Part shown: piece after piece, positions 43,501 to 52,657 of the stretch
How positions within the stretch are numbered: the stretch's first letter is position 1
Layout of the letters: each line of letters opens with the position of its first letter
Assembly: GCA_013115125.1 (NCBI GenBank)
Contig: JABANN010000059.1
Coordinates: 1-64,000, forward strand
DNA: 64,000 nucleotides
Source of the DNA: Perkinsus olseni
Taxonomy: Eukaryota; Perkinsozoa; Perkinsida
Direction of reading: 5' to 3'
Notes under the pieces: model-generated
Databases searched by the model: none
What the model saw: the letters and a program-made list of their open reading frames with translations, nothing else
Told to the model about the DNA's origin: nothing
Program-made: the position numbers and the translations under genes

Positions 43501-46500
43501 TACTCCGAGCGGGATTCGAACCCGCAACCTTTGGATTAGAAGTCCAACGCTCTATCCATTGAGCCACCGGACCACATTTCCACGTTGCTCATTATACTCC
43601 TCCATCTGCATCGCTCAGCGCCCGCCGAAGCCCTGTGCTCCCGAGTTCCGCCCGGAAGATAACGTCATTGTCGGCAACGCCTGTCTTTATGGTGCCACCG
43701 GTGGGAGGCTCTTCGTGAACGGTCAAGCTGGTGACAGGTAGATTGGTTCGATTGAGGCTTTCCGGACGCACATCGCTTCAGATTTGCTGTACGTAACAGT
43801 GGAGCAGTAGCCGTCGTCGAGGGCTGCGGCGATCATGGCTGCGAGTACATGACTCGAGGAGTTGTTGTCGTCCTTGGCACAACTGGCCGCAACTTTGCAG
43901 CAGGCAGGCGTTCCATTGGGCTCTCCCAATTTTACTTCCCTTCATCTCACCTAGTCCAGCGTGATCACAGGACGTTCACGACTTTTCGATCTTGAGAGCA
44001 ATCTTCGGCGAAAGGATGGTAGTCGATCTCGTTCGAGATTCACCTTGTAATTGTCGCTCAATAGTGCTCGAGTATGTCATCTCGGAATGTTGTTTGGCGG
44101 TTCTCCAGTTCTCACGAGCAGTGCGTTCCGCATGATAGGTATGTCTGGAGGCTTAGCATACGTACTGGACTTGGACCACGACAATTGCAACAAGCAAACT
44201 GTTTACCTCGACCCCCTCGGAGGAGATGCTCGTGAAGATAAGTAGGATCTCCCTGCCCGACGGTCCCCTCTGGTCGACATCCTGAGCTCCCTATTCAACG
44301 ACTGAATCTACCTGTCTCCCGTGTGTGACATTTGAAAGTTCCTTGACTTTATTATCGAAGTTCGTGAGCATATTTAACGTTACCAAAACAGGCGACTCCT
44401 TCAACTCCTTCTCTGTCAGAGTGGCACTCAAAGCTCTTCTCTCGGAGCATCTTAAAAGGACGGGTTCCCCGAAAGCGGCAAGACTCCTCGCTGACTGGGC
44501 CAACTCTATCGAGCGATTCACCAAGGTAACCGACGGCATTTCCAGGTCGGGCATTACCTAATCTCTCATCCCCTCGCCAAAGCTGGCCCGCATCCCTCTG
44601 CGTGGTACCGCTCGGCCCTCGTAATTTTGTGGCGCGCGACGTTGTTCCTGTTCAACAGGTATTCCCCCACGAGTACAAGCGAGTGTTGAAAGAGGCGATC
44701 GTGGAGCATGTGAAGACTGGCAGCACCGTGGCCGCTGGCATCCTCAATGACTTCGAGAATATGCGCCGCTCATGCGTCAGTACGAAGACCTCCGCGAAAA
44801 GCGTGAGTTTTGCTACTGAGACTAACTCTCATGGAGACGAGAACTCTGCATGCGTCCCTCTAATGACCTTTTTATGAGCTGTTCCTTATGTAGCTATTGT
44901 GAGTACTATGCTTATCGTTAGACGTGATGTTTTGGATGGGTACATACGAGGATGTGATTATCTCATTGTTCGCCTTCTCCTGCAAAGATGATCTGAGGGT
45001 TGTGGGGATCGCTTCCTAAGGACCTTCATACCGGTGCGCCCGACACACCTAAACTGTGATTGTATAAATATAAATTGAGATTAATTAATACCAGTCTTCC
45101 TTCAGATCATAGCACGGTATAACCTCTGGAGGAGTACGGTGGATGGGAAGGAAGACCACACACTTGAAGCCTTGGGATTGGGCGACGTCCCGAAAGACAA
45201 TGTTGGCGACCTGCTGCAAAGTGTGGCGTCTGGCCGAGGAATGGCCCGGGCCTTCCGAATGGGGTAAGGCTTTCTCTCGTAGCACTAGCAAGGCTTTAGG
45301 ACACATTGTGGTGAAAGAAGTGAGCCAAGTGTATAACAGGAATACACTGGTGGAAGACAGCGGGGTCGTTCAATAAACCAACTCTGAAACTGGATTTGCA
45401 CTCATTGTAGAACAGAGTGAATGTCATAGATGAGTAGTGGATACAGGAATCAGATAATGGAAGACAGCGGGGTTGTTCAATACACCAATATTGCTTTACT
45501 CGGAATTAGTTTACTGAAGGGGAGTGTGTGTAGCTCAGTAGTCTGGCTCGCCCTGACGCTACTCAAAGTCTTGCGATGATGTGATAAAGGCGGGGCTCTG
45601 TAGGTACCGCATGTGGAGGAAGGGCCATTATAAAGGCTCGAAGGATCTCCTCCGCGGAGTCGACCTCGATGGCTTCCTAGCTGAGCAGTTCCCCAACCAG
45701 TGGAAGAGGTTCACGGAGGGGCTCAAGAAGGTGAGTTCGCAGGTGGTTCTCAATAGTAGCCCAGGACTTAACTTCTCATATATTTCGTTTGTGTTGTTGA
45801 ATTTCATTAAACCCCGAGTTCAACTGTGAGGCAGACAGCGCCATTATTAAAATGACTCTCTGTTCGGAAATGGACGGTATCATATCATGGCGTGCTGCCG
45901 CCTCCCCTCAGAATCCCGGCGCTGGGGATCCGTTGACCCCGGCGGTGAGGACCTTGGCCAAGAGGCAGTACGAAGCGGAGGCTGGCGGGCATTCAAGGAA
46001 GCCTTCGGGTGAATTGGAGAGGGCAAAGTCGGCCAGGAGTTCCGTTGATATCGAGGATGTCGCGGCTCAGGGGAGAGAAGTTGCTGGTAGGGCAGCCGTT
46101 GAGGAATTGCAAGAATGCAAGATATCAAGATTTTGCTTATCAGATCCTCGACCAGCCAGCGTGGCCTTCCCTGACAAGCGAGCTGGGTTCAAGCTGTACT
46201 CGCGACGGAATCCGAATATTTCGCGCGCCGCGAAATCTAGAGTCCTGGACTGGGAGGAAATCTACAGCAAGAAGCCGCATCGATCGAGACTGTAGGTTCG
46301 AATCCTGGCGCCCGCTTTTTTATCGTATTATTATTCGTCATGGCTAGGTATGATCAGCTCCTCACGACCCAGACCGCAAGGTGTATGGACTGCGGCACTC
46401 CCACTTGCCACTATCCGAACAATGGCGGAGGCGGCTGTCCACTGGGCAACCGAATACCATCTTTTAACCAACTCGTCTACGAGGGGCAGTGGAAGCTCGC

Positions 46501-49500
46501 TTTGGATAGGCTGCTGGACACGAATAATTTCCCGGTGAGCACGCTTCAACATTAGATTCGCTTCCGGTCGGAAAGTGCCGAATTATAATCATTATTGCCA
46601 TTTCGCGGTGGTTCTTCAATAGCCGCGGGAAAAGTTCTCCTTCTGAAGCTAAACCTAGCTGCCTTTGGTCAGCGAAATATCCCGTTCACTGCTCGAAACT
46701 GCATCTTGAACGGATGATCCGTTTCACTTGCCGCCATTAGGATGATGATCGTCATTTAATTTTCGCGGTAAATGCTTTTACTCTCTCTATGGCACTGACA
46801 CTGATAGAAGCTTTCCTCATACATCATGCTGTACGTAACACAATCGACACGTCTCTCAGCACAAAGGGCGCCAAGCGTCACGCCAATCCTACACAATAGT
46901 GGTATTCGAAGCTTCTTCTAAATTCCAGCTGCTACGGTCTCCTCGTTATCGTTGCCATGCCTGTACTCTCTCTACGACAGGAGTTCACCGGCACGGCCTG
47001 TCCGGCTCCCTGCGAAGAGGCCTGCGTGCTGAGCATCAACGAGCCAGCGGTGACCATCAAGAGCGTCGAGTTGGCGATCATTGAGCATGCCTTCCAGAAG
47101 GGATGGATTCAACCAATGCCGCCACTCACTAGGTGGGAGTGAGAACCGTCACGCGCCACGAAATTCTTGGTTTTGATCAGGACCTACAAGACCGTGGCGA
47201 TTGTTGGTAGCGGGCCGACCGGTCTGATTGCAGCCGCACAACTGAATAAAGCCGGCCACAGTGTAAGGGGGTTGACCTTTTCTAATTCACGCGTCGCCAC
47301 CTTTTATCCGATTTCACGAGAAAATGTGTGCCTGTCGAGTTCACTTCTTTGGCGTGCTTCTCTTCCCTTGTTGATCTCTGAAGGCTTTGAATCAGATGAC
47401 CATCAGCGCGTTAGTTCAGAATGCGAACTTTGTCTGGCTTAGGTGACTGTGTTCGAGAGGGCCGACAGAATCGGTGGTCTGTTGGTGTATGGTATTCCCA
47501 ATATGAAGTTAGATAAGGTTGATAAGGTGCAGAGGCGAGTTGAGATACTGCAGCAGGAAGGCATCGAGTTCAAGACTGGTTCGTTCACGCTCAGTGCTCT
47601 CTGCTCCACGATGTCGCCTTTGCTATTCCCCGAAAAGGAAAATCTACCACTGTCAACTATGGTGCCCACGAGAGGGCTCGGCTCCGCTGCGCCATTCGAT
47701 GGGTTTTGGGGAGGTCCCACGAACCTGTGCTCCTTTGAGTCTCTTCGGGTCTTCTCATCATTTTTATTTGACTACGAAGAAAGGAAGAGTAACAGCGACT
47801 TCTGTCGAATCCTTCTCGAGGTTTGCTAGAGGAGCAGCCCCTGGAATCACCAAATTGCGTGAAAATTGCGCTCATCAGGATTCGATCTCGCGACCTGTTG
47901 CCTATCGAATTTGTATCAACGGGTGTCAGATATTGAGATCGGCGTGGAACCCAACACGCTGGCATCCCTGAGGAGCACCTACGATGCTGTGCTGCTGGCC
48001 ACTGGTGCCACCCAGTCTCGAGACTCTCTGGCGAAGATACCGGGTCGCGAGCTCAAGGGAATCTACCAGGTGAGCCATGTGGTCATGCCAATAGGCGGCG
48101 TGAGACTCAGCCTGTGGATGGCTCTTGCCTGCGGACTCGACATTGGCCTGGGCGAATTTTTGACGGCCCAACCCCGTTCTACGTAACGGACCAGAGGAAG
48201 GTGTTTGATACCAAAACCAAATATCAAGGGATTTGTGGCATTCTCCGCGACTATTAGCGACTTCAGTGCTGCTGTCCGATTCACCTGAATGCTGATCCCC
48301 TCGTTCTCAGGCTATGGAATTCCTCTCCCTATCCCAGAAGAGCTGGCTCGACTCGGAACATGACGATGAGAAGTAAGCGTAGTTCGTAATTGCGTGGCGC
48401 GTGACGATCGTTCGATCAGGTTTATCGATTGCGCGGGCCGCAAGGTTGTCGTTATCGGAGGCGGCGATACTGCCGTTGATTGCGTTGCCACGGCCATTCG
48501 TCTCGGCGCGGAGAGCGTTCTTCAGTTCTCTCGAAGACCCGTAAGTTTTCTTCTGTGCAGTGCTGACCGCCGTGGGTCATTCTGCGTCGATTCGAATCCC
48601 TCGAGAGTTGAGAAAATTGTGGTATCAGTTGCGGTTAAACATCTTACGATATTATCCTGCTCCACTTGTCGCATGTGCTGGGGCTTTCATCTCAATCGCT
48701 CAAGCGGAGAGCAATGAGATAGACCAATAATTTTCTAGTGGAATTCTCACCGAGTCACGCTGCATGCTGAAAATTCTGAGAGACTCGGGTCACCCGAGTC
48801 GAGCGGGGGTCTCCACCGATGATCGCAAAAGCTCAGAAAGGTGCGTCGGTGCTAGGCTAACTTAGCCGTACTGTCGTTGGCGTTGGACGGCAAACTTACA
48901 CACATACCGATGATCAGGATTCGATTCACCACGGTCCTTCGACAAACTATAATTGTATCTCAGTCTGTCAATAGAGCCTCTAATCTTGAGCACATCTGCT
49001 GAAGCGTTGGACTATGGGCTCACGCACACCCATCACAGTGACCGTGTGTCAGGCTGGATCGAAACCGAAGAGCCGGTGGCCGTACTGGGATGAGGATGTC
49101 TATAGGGTTGAGTATGCTCATGAAGAAGTGAGGTCCCAGGTTCGAATCCCGGTCGCGGCACTTCTCCGATTTTAGGTTCAAGCCGTGCATTCGAGGGACC
49201 CTCGCGAGTATGAAGTTCAGTCCAAGGCGTTCGTTGGTGAGGACGGCATGCTGAAGGGCATCGAGACGGTGCAGGTGTCATTCGACCCGGTAACTAGGAC
49301 CACCAAGCCGGTCGAAGGTGAGCCCTCTTGGTGCCGAATGCCGACTGATGAGAACGCAAAGAGCTCTTTGCCGTCATTCTTTCTTGGCAACACTGGTTTT
49401 CCGGGGGCTTTCGACTGCTATCGTTGGTTTTCGGGCTCGTTATATATTGAGCGACTCGATCAAATCGAGTGATGGAGACAGTCCGTCTGCGTGAGATCTC

Positions 49501-50069
49501 TCAGTAGATCTCAGCCGTTGTTCAGTCGAGTGCCCTGGCGAGGTGTCAGTGTTAGATTTCATTTTCTCTGACTTTTCCACGTTACTGCTCGCCACGACAG
49601 ATGAGTAATTTCGGGTGCCCTGAGCCAGTCGTGGGTCTCTGCCACTGTTGCTCACCATCTCAGCAATGGCAGCAGGCATGCGATCATCATTAGTCTCCAA
49701 GCTCGATCTTTTCGATATTCGTGTCTGTGTCAGGCTCTGAGCACACCTACCCGTGCGATCTAGCGCTGCTGGCTATGGGGTTCACTGGCCCAGATCAGAA
49801 TGTCGACCAGGGAGCACTTCCACGCAAGGAAGGATGTTTTGATGCCGACTACGGAACGTAACAAGGCGTTCTGCGCGCGCCCGATTGATCGATTTCTTCG
49901 GTCTAGATCGAGGTGAGTCAATCTCGTTCAGGTACACGGTGAATGGCGTGAATGCTACAGGAGCGGTCGCCGAAGCTCCCATATTTGCGGCTGGCGACTG
50001 CAGAAGGGGGGCAAGTCTCATAGTCACTGCCTTGGCAGAGGGAAGAGACGTAGCTGCAGTGATCGACAG
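31558..50069 (+). CDS. GLT1: NAD(P)H-dependent glutamate synthase, fused large and small subunits
   Basis: Makes two glutamates from glutamine and 2-oxoglutarate. About 50 exons chain in phase (about 7.0 kb coding, about 2,330 residues). The N-terminal amidotransferase follows a 35-residue propeptide: YDPSLEKDS, then the nucleophile Cys in [19 protein letters not shown] follows. The central and FMN domains carry [47 protein letters not shown] and [13 protein letters not shown], with 3Fe-4S cysteines in [15 protein letters not shown]. The glucan-like domain has [10 protein letters not shown] and GGDVDI. The small subunit from 45912 has [60 protein letters not shown] and [20 protein letters not shown]. 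Exon 1 is 31558-31634 and the last sure exon 49932-50069; one short terminal exon is missing. Two introns start with GC (38751, 43904). A linker of about 190 residues more than expected lies in exons 37-39. No plastid transit peptide is evident. Confidence 0.97.
31951..32020 (-). repeat. Dispersed repeat family C, copy 1
   Basis: On the minus strand: AAGCTTTCC...TACATCGTGCTGTACATGGT...ACGTCTCTCAGCATAAAG, in the GLT1 intron 31920-32196. It matches copies at 46806-46880, 51086-51170 and 53374-53447. Confidence 0.75.
32705..32777 (-). tRNA. tRNA-Arg (anticodon CCT), copy 1, antisense in a GLT1 intron
   Basis: On the minus strand the 73-nt sequence folds fully: acceptor GCCCTGC with GTAGGGT (G-U at both 1-72 and 6-67), anticodon stem CCACC/GGTGG with loop CTCCTAA, T stem CCGGG/CCCGG with loop TTCGATC, discriminator A. 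TTTT follows at 32704-32701 as a Pol III terminator. It sits in the intron after exon 32378-32497. Confidence 0.93.
34426..34492 (-). repeat. Dispersed repeat family B, inverted copy
   Basis: On the minus strand: CTCAATAAACCAATTC, then CAGAATCGATTCTGA. It lies in GLT1 intron 34309-34529, which also ends with a copy of the GTGGCGCGCG motif. Confidence 0.6.
34506..34529 (+). repeat. Intronic motif abutting a 3' splice site
   Basis: GAATTTCGTGGCGCGCGGATT, then TCAG|GC at the exon start 34530. It is representative of about 18 copies of TAATTTCGTGGCGCGYGAC. Others lie at 655-671(-), 4876-4893(-), 6645-6662, 6935-6952, 14342-14359, 14637-14652, 15729-15745(-), 18525-18543, 34191-34210, 34740-34755(-), 35702-35720, 39322-39340(-), 39996-40014(-), 44622-44640, 47147-47165(-) and 48387-48405. 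Confidence 0.85.
37080..37165 (+). repeat. Dispersed repeat family B, sense copy
   Basis: GTCGTTCAATAAACCTG, then CAGAATCGG, CTGGAACTGCATTTTACGTG and GGGGGGATCGT. It is closely similar over about 85 nt to 15762-15855 in a USP intron. Partial copies lie at 45362-45400 and 45470-45500. Here it lies in GLT1 intron 36646-37318. Confidence 0.75.
37709..37816 (+). other. 108-nt GLT1 intron ending in an antisense tRNA 3' half
   Basis: The last 50 nt are GCCGCATCCCGGTATCGAAC, then CCGCGACCTCC and a pyrimidine tract to CTCAG. On the minus strand this is variable loop, T arm and acceptor end (ATGCGGCA), followed by ACTTTT. No 5' half is found. Confidence 0.55.
38751..38955 (+). other. GC-AG intron in GLT1 holding a complete tRNA
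   Basis: Exon 18 ends HAGILK and exon 19 begins VMSKMGIS, an uninterrupted match to the family. The junction forces the donor at AAG|GCGAGT, a GC donor. The intron contains tRNA-Arg(CCT) copy 2 antisense. Confidence 0.8.
38802..38874 (-). tRNA. tRNA-Arg (anticodon CCT), copy 2, antisense in a GLT1 intron
   Basis: Same 73-nt gene as at 32705 with two differences: a G-U in the T stem (TTCGATCCTCGG) and a C-A mismatch at the base of the anticodon stem (GGTGA). TTTT follows after AG. Probably functional or only recently decaying. Confidence 0.85.
39490..39572 (+). other. 83-nt GLT1 intron ending in an antisense tRNA 3' part
   Basis: Minus-strand reading from the 3' AG: a perfect anticodon-like stem CCGAC/GTCGG with loop TCCTACA, then T arm GCAGGTTCAAATCCCGC with one mismatch, acceptor-like ACTCATC and TTTT. 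The D arm and 5' acceptor are absent. The fragment starts exactly at the splice border. Confidence 0.55.
40522..40594 (-). tRNA. tRNA-Arg (anticodon CCT), copy 3, antisense in a GLT1 intron
   Basis: Identical by eye to copy 1 over the 73-nt tRNA, followed by ATTTTGG (terminator). It lies in intron 40434-40664. Flanks differ from copies 1 and 2 beyond a few bases, so the tRNA itself is the repeated unit. Confidence 0.93.
42678..42759 (+). tRNA. tRNA-Ser (anticodon TGA), sense in a GLT1 intron
   Basis: 82 nt: acceptor GACAGCG/CGCTGTC perfect, D arm GTCCGAGTGGTTAAGGA, anticodon stem GTGGA/TCCAC with loop CTTGAAA, long variable arm GGGCTCTGCCC, T arm GCAGGCTCGAATCCTGC, discriminator G. It lies in the 1016-nt intron 42336-43351. 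No strong T run follows (GTTATTG). Confidence 0.93.
42825..42906 (+). pseudogene. Decayed tandem copy of tRNA-Ser
   Basis: About 65 nt downstream of the intact gene; shares GCGTGTC, GGAGGTGGAC, CCCACTGGGCTCTGCCCGCG and CGTCGCTGTCGTTG. The anticodon loop has become CCCGAAA (U33 lost), the T arm is GATGGAATCCCGT and the 5' acceptor AATAGCG no longer pairs. Confidence 0.85.
43489..43618 (+). other. 130-nt GLT1 intron that is mostly one antisense tRNA gene
   Basis: Starts GTAAGG, ends CGCTCAG. The tRNA-Arg(TCT) takes up 73 of its 130 nt. It separates exon end GGDVDI from [10 protein letters not shown]. It is the smallest intron here with a full tRNA and an intermediate between full-tRNA introns and the T-arm-only introns. 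Confidence 0.8.
43501..43573 (-). tRNA. tRNA-Arg (anticodon TCT), antisense in a GLT1 intron
   Basis: Minus strand: D stem GCTC/GAGC, anticodon stem TTGGA/TCCAA with loop CTTCTAA, T arm GCGGGTTCGAATCCCGC, acceptor GGTCCGG against TCGGAGT with one G-G mismatch at position 2. No T run follows. It may be functional or in early decay. Confidence 0.8.
43904..44138 (+). other. Second GC-AG intron in GLT1
   Basis: The exon ends NFAA plus G; the next begins [10 protein letters not shown]. The family sequence 'NFxAGMSGG' requires the join GCAGCAG|GCAGGC...GATAG|GTATG, so the donor is GC. Confidence 0.75.
46292..46347 (+). other. 56-nt GLT1 intron beginning inside a sense tRNA T arm
   Basis: Sequence starts GTAGGTTCGAATCCTGGCGC, then CCGC and six T, and ends GGCTAG. 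The 5' splice site GTAGG is the T-stem strand, followed by T loop, acceptor-like strand and a Pol III-type T run. Splicing joins SKKPHRSR to [16 protein letters not shown] in frame. Confidence 0.65.
46806..46880 (+). repeat. Dispersed repeat family C, copy 2
   Basis: GAAGCTTTCCTCATACATCA, then TGCTGTACGTAACA and ACGTCTCTCAGCACAAAGGG. Located in GLT1 intron 46535-46980. Confidence 0.75.
47866..47929 (-). other. Antisense tRNA 3' half near a GLT1 3' splice site
   Basis: Minus strand: CGATAGGCAACAGGTCGCG, then AGATCGAATCCTGATGAGCG. It resembles the Ile-like half at 16701-16744 (shared GATAG, AGGTCGCGAG, TCGAATCC). It is in intron 47579-47929, about 25 nt from the AG. A related fragment lies at 48910-48930. 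Confidence 0.45.
48373..48419 (+). other. 47-nt GLT1 intron built around the recurrent motif
   Basis: GTAAGC at the start, GATCAG at the end, and TAATTGCGTGGCGCGTGACG in the middle (48387-48406). Removal joins SEHDDEK to [15 protein letters not shown] in frame. Confidence 0.8.
49128..49175 (+). other. 48-nt GLT1 intron made of a sense tRNA 3' half
   Basis: GTGAGGTCCCAGGTTCGAAT, then CCCGGTCGCGGCA and CTTCTCCGATTTTAG. The donor GTGAGG is the tRNA variable loop. Removal joins [10 protein letters not shown] to [14 protein letters not shown], continuous in the family. Confidence 0.7.
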
Positions 50070-51787
50070 GTTAGTATTCTTCGCTGTCATTCATAAGGTT
50101 GCGGGTACGATATCTGCGTGCCGTACTGGGTCTCCCTCGCTTGCACACGTTGATCATCCGGGATTGGGCAAACTGAACAAGATGGCTACGATACCTCGTT
50201 TCTAGTGCGTGAGGACTTCTAAAGTATTCAAAGCATGGATTCTGGAGATCGGCTGTGAGGTCAAGCGCGCTCGCCCGAAAGCGCTAGCGTACAGAGCGAC
50301 TCTTCCAGAGGGCCTCATGATACACGTGTGTGTTAGTTTATAGTCCAACGCCGGTTGCGGCGCGGACGGCTCCGACGAATTGCACACGCAGCCCTTTCCT
50401 ACTTCAGTTACCTCACCTCGGCATCTCATCAAGGCTTCTCGTCTGTCTTACCTCGCTGCGTACCCCTGTCGGCCAACCCCGCCCTGTACCGCGGCCCGAA
50501 CTGGTCTAACCGTCAAACCGCTAAGACCGTACCGTCGGTAGCCCATAACAAGGGGCCAATATCATCGTTGAGGCGTGCGGGATCCATCAATAAATGACCG
50601 AAAAATGCCTCAGGGGGGAATTGAACCCGGGTCTCGAAGATTTGTTGTACTGCTGGTACTGTTCGGCAGACGATTGACTTTTCTTAATACATCTTTTAAT
50701 GCCTATGATAGAGTGGCAGGCTTGGCTTGCAGTAGATTCAATCACAGATGTCATTTTCACGAATCTTTTCTTCTAAGCTCCGGCTTTGTGTTCATGTGGT
50801 TCATGTCATGAACTTCATGAGGAATCTTTGGGTTGAGCGCGCAAGATACAGAGTAGGTCAGGTGGGTTCCTCTCTTTCATCTTTCAAGGTAGAGCCGATT
50901 CGACACTGGATCACCAGACCTGATGCTGGAAAGGGGTGTACTCAAATACAGTGGGCTCCTCGAGTTCATGGTACATTCTCTTACTCCCTGCTGCTGAGAT
51001 CGACTCCCCCTCGCCTTCCGAGAGCAGGTTGGCTACCAGTGATGCCGTTTGACGACGATGCTATAGCGGGGGCCACCGCTGTCGGTCCGATTGAAGCTTT
51101 CCTTATACATCGCGCTGTACATGGTATGATCTCCACGTCTCTCAGTACAAAGGGCGCCGCCGTCGGCTGTCGCGCCAATTTTACACAATAGTGGTCTTTA
51201 GAACGCCTCCGTGGCTAGCTGCTGCAGTCTTTGTCGGGAAGCAAAATTGACGCCGTTGTCTAACAGGTGAGTTGTCGCCCTCTCGAGTTCATCTAGATTG
51301 TGAATCGCCGCGGCATTTCCTGGCTAGTTTGATTCCGGCTCCCTCACTGTTCTGGAGTTTCTCGGTCTTGGTTCTATCAAGCTCTTGGGATCATATGACA
51401 TTTCCTGTATCATAAGCATGCTATCAGTAGACATTTCTTGGCTTCCATCTAGTAGATTTGGAATGGTTTATGAGTGAGTTCGAAATCCAACGCCGGGTTC
51501 ATCTGGAGGTGTGGTATGGTAACTTACCATTGGTAAGCCTAATCCATCGCTACATGGCAAGGTGTATCATGTCTCGTTTTTATGGACGGTCTATTTCGAC
51601 GGCGGCTGCCACGAGGTGCGTCATACGCGCGCTGTAACCCGCTGGTTCGAAACTGAACACAAAGACTGAGTAGCTTCACACAACGACATCATGAAGATCA
51701 TATTCAGGCTTCCATGACTCACAAGACAGGAATAAATTGATAAACTATGAAACGGCAGGCTAAACTACCGTGAGTACCATCATCTCC
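50070..51787. other. GLT1 3' end and spacer
   Basis: A last GLT1 exon is expected just after 50101 but not fixed. The stretch holds an antisense tRNA 3' half with a T run (50605-50640), a copy of GTTTATAGTCCAACGCCGGT (50337-50356) and family C copy 3 (51086-51170). No further gene is convincing. Confidence 0.4.
51086..51170 (+). repeat. Dispersed repeat family C, copy 3
   Basis: GATTGAAGCTTTCCTTATAC, then ATCGCGCTGTACATGGTATG and ACGTCTCTCAGTACAAAGGG, then CGCCGCCGTCGGC. The longest plus-strand copy, intergenic. Confidence 0.75.
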
Positions 51788-52657
51788 TCATGCGGGTCCT
51801 ATCTCCTTGACATTATTCCCGAGGGCTTTGGTAACCCATCCTTGGCTCTTGGCAACGCTGCGAGCTTCCTTGTAAACGTTGCGAACTTCGGCGCATAAAT
51901 CTTTGAGCGGACCGAAGTTTCTCTCAACAGCCTTGATCACAGCCGAGCAAACTCCTTTGAATTTCTCGGTGATGATTCTCTTTTGCCCGAGTTGACGCTT
52001 ATCACTCGCCCACAGCATGTCCTTTCCCCTCGGGAATTTAAATTGCCTGGCGGCTGCGTACAGTGCGTTTCTATCAGCATTGAAAGGCGATTCATCCATC
52101 TCGTAAAGAAGATCCCAGCCGGTGTTTTCAGGAGGGAACTTGTCTTTGAAGCGGTAGACTGTTTTAACGTCGCCTCGGGATTCTACGTATTGCCATACAC
52201 GGTGGATGAACGTGTAACTGTGAGACCGAGCGAGGAGGGAAACTAAGCACACGGGTCGTAACTTACTAGGCTCGGAATGCAGGCTCTTTACCATCCTCAG
52301 GGCAGTCCATGTCCCAAGTGCTCACGTAATCGGGTCCGACATAGAAACTCAATTGTGCATGCGCAGCTGCGTCGCCGTATGAACAGTAAGTTTCGTTCAT
52401 CATAGCGTCGAAGTGCGAACCTCCATTCAGCTCTCCGTAACTATGAGTACAGGAAACGTGACAAAACGCATGACGGAGAAGCAGACGAGCGAAGATCGGG
52501 CGGCTCTTCCTTCTACTGGCCTGACCAATAACACTCACTGGGATGGACGTTCTTGCATTTTTGCAGGGGCGTGAGGGGAAACTGCAGCACCGATGGCGTT
52601 GTAGGAGGCCAATACGGCAATGGTCGCAGCTCTGATGGCGGAGCGTTTTGGCAACAT
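51788..52657 (-). CDS. Secreted protein of unknown function, 240 residues, three exons
   Basis: Exons, minus strand: 52657-52539, 52440-52267 and 52217-51788. They total 723 nt, exactly 241 codons with the stop, across GT-AG introns of 98 and 49 nt. The N terminus is a classic signal peptide: MLPKRSAIRAATIAVLASYN, then AIGAAVSP, with cleavage likely near residue 26. The mature chain has an aromatic, acidic first half (SFYVGPDYVSTWDMDCPEDG, FIHRVWQYVESRGDVKTVYR) and a basic helical C-terminal third (FKGVCSAVIKAVERNFGPLK). Four cysteines follow the signal peptide, enough for two disulfides. No transmembrane helix or known domain. Such lineage-specific secreted proteins are common in parasitic alveolates, but that link is only suggestive. 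Confidence 0.72.

Noticed and set aside
46218-46238. TTCGCGCGCCGCGAAAT resembling the intron motif
   Set aside because: Lies in continuous coding sequence ([13 protein letters not shown]) with no donor nearby; probably chance or a fully exonised relic.
49040-49175. Whether the T arm at 49128 belongs to a full tRNA starting in the preceding exon
   Set aside because: The upstream GCCG pairs only in part with the acceptor end, no D arm is present and spacing is about 89 nt; the exon is constrained by the protein.
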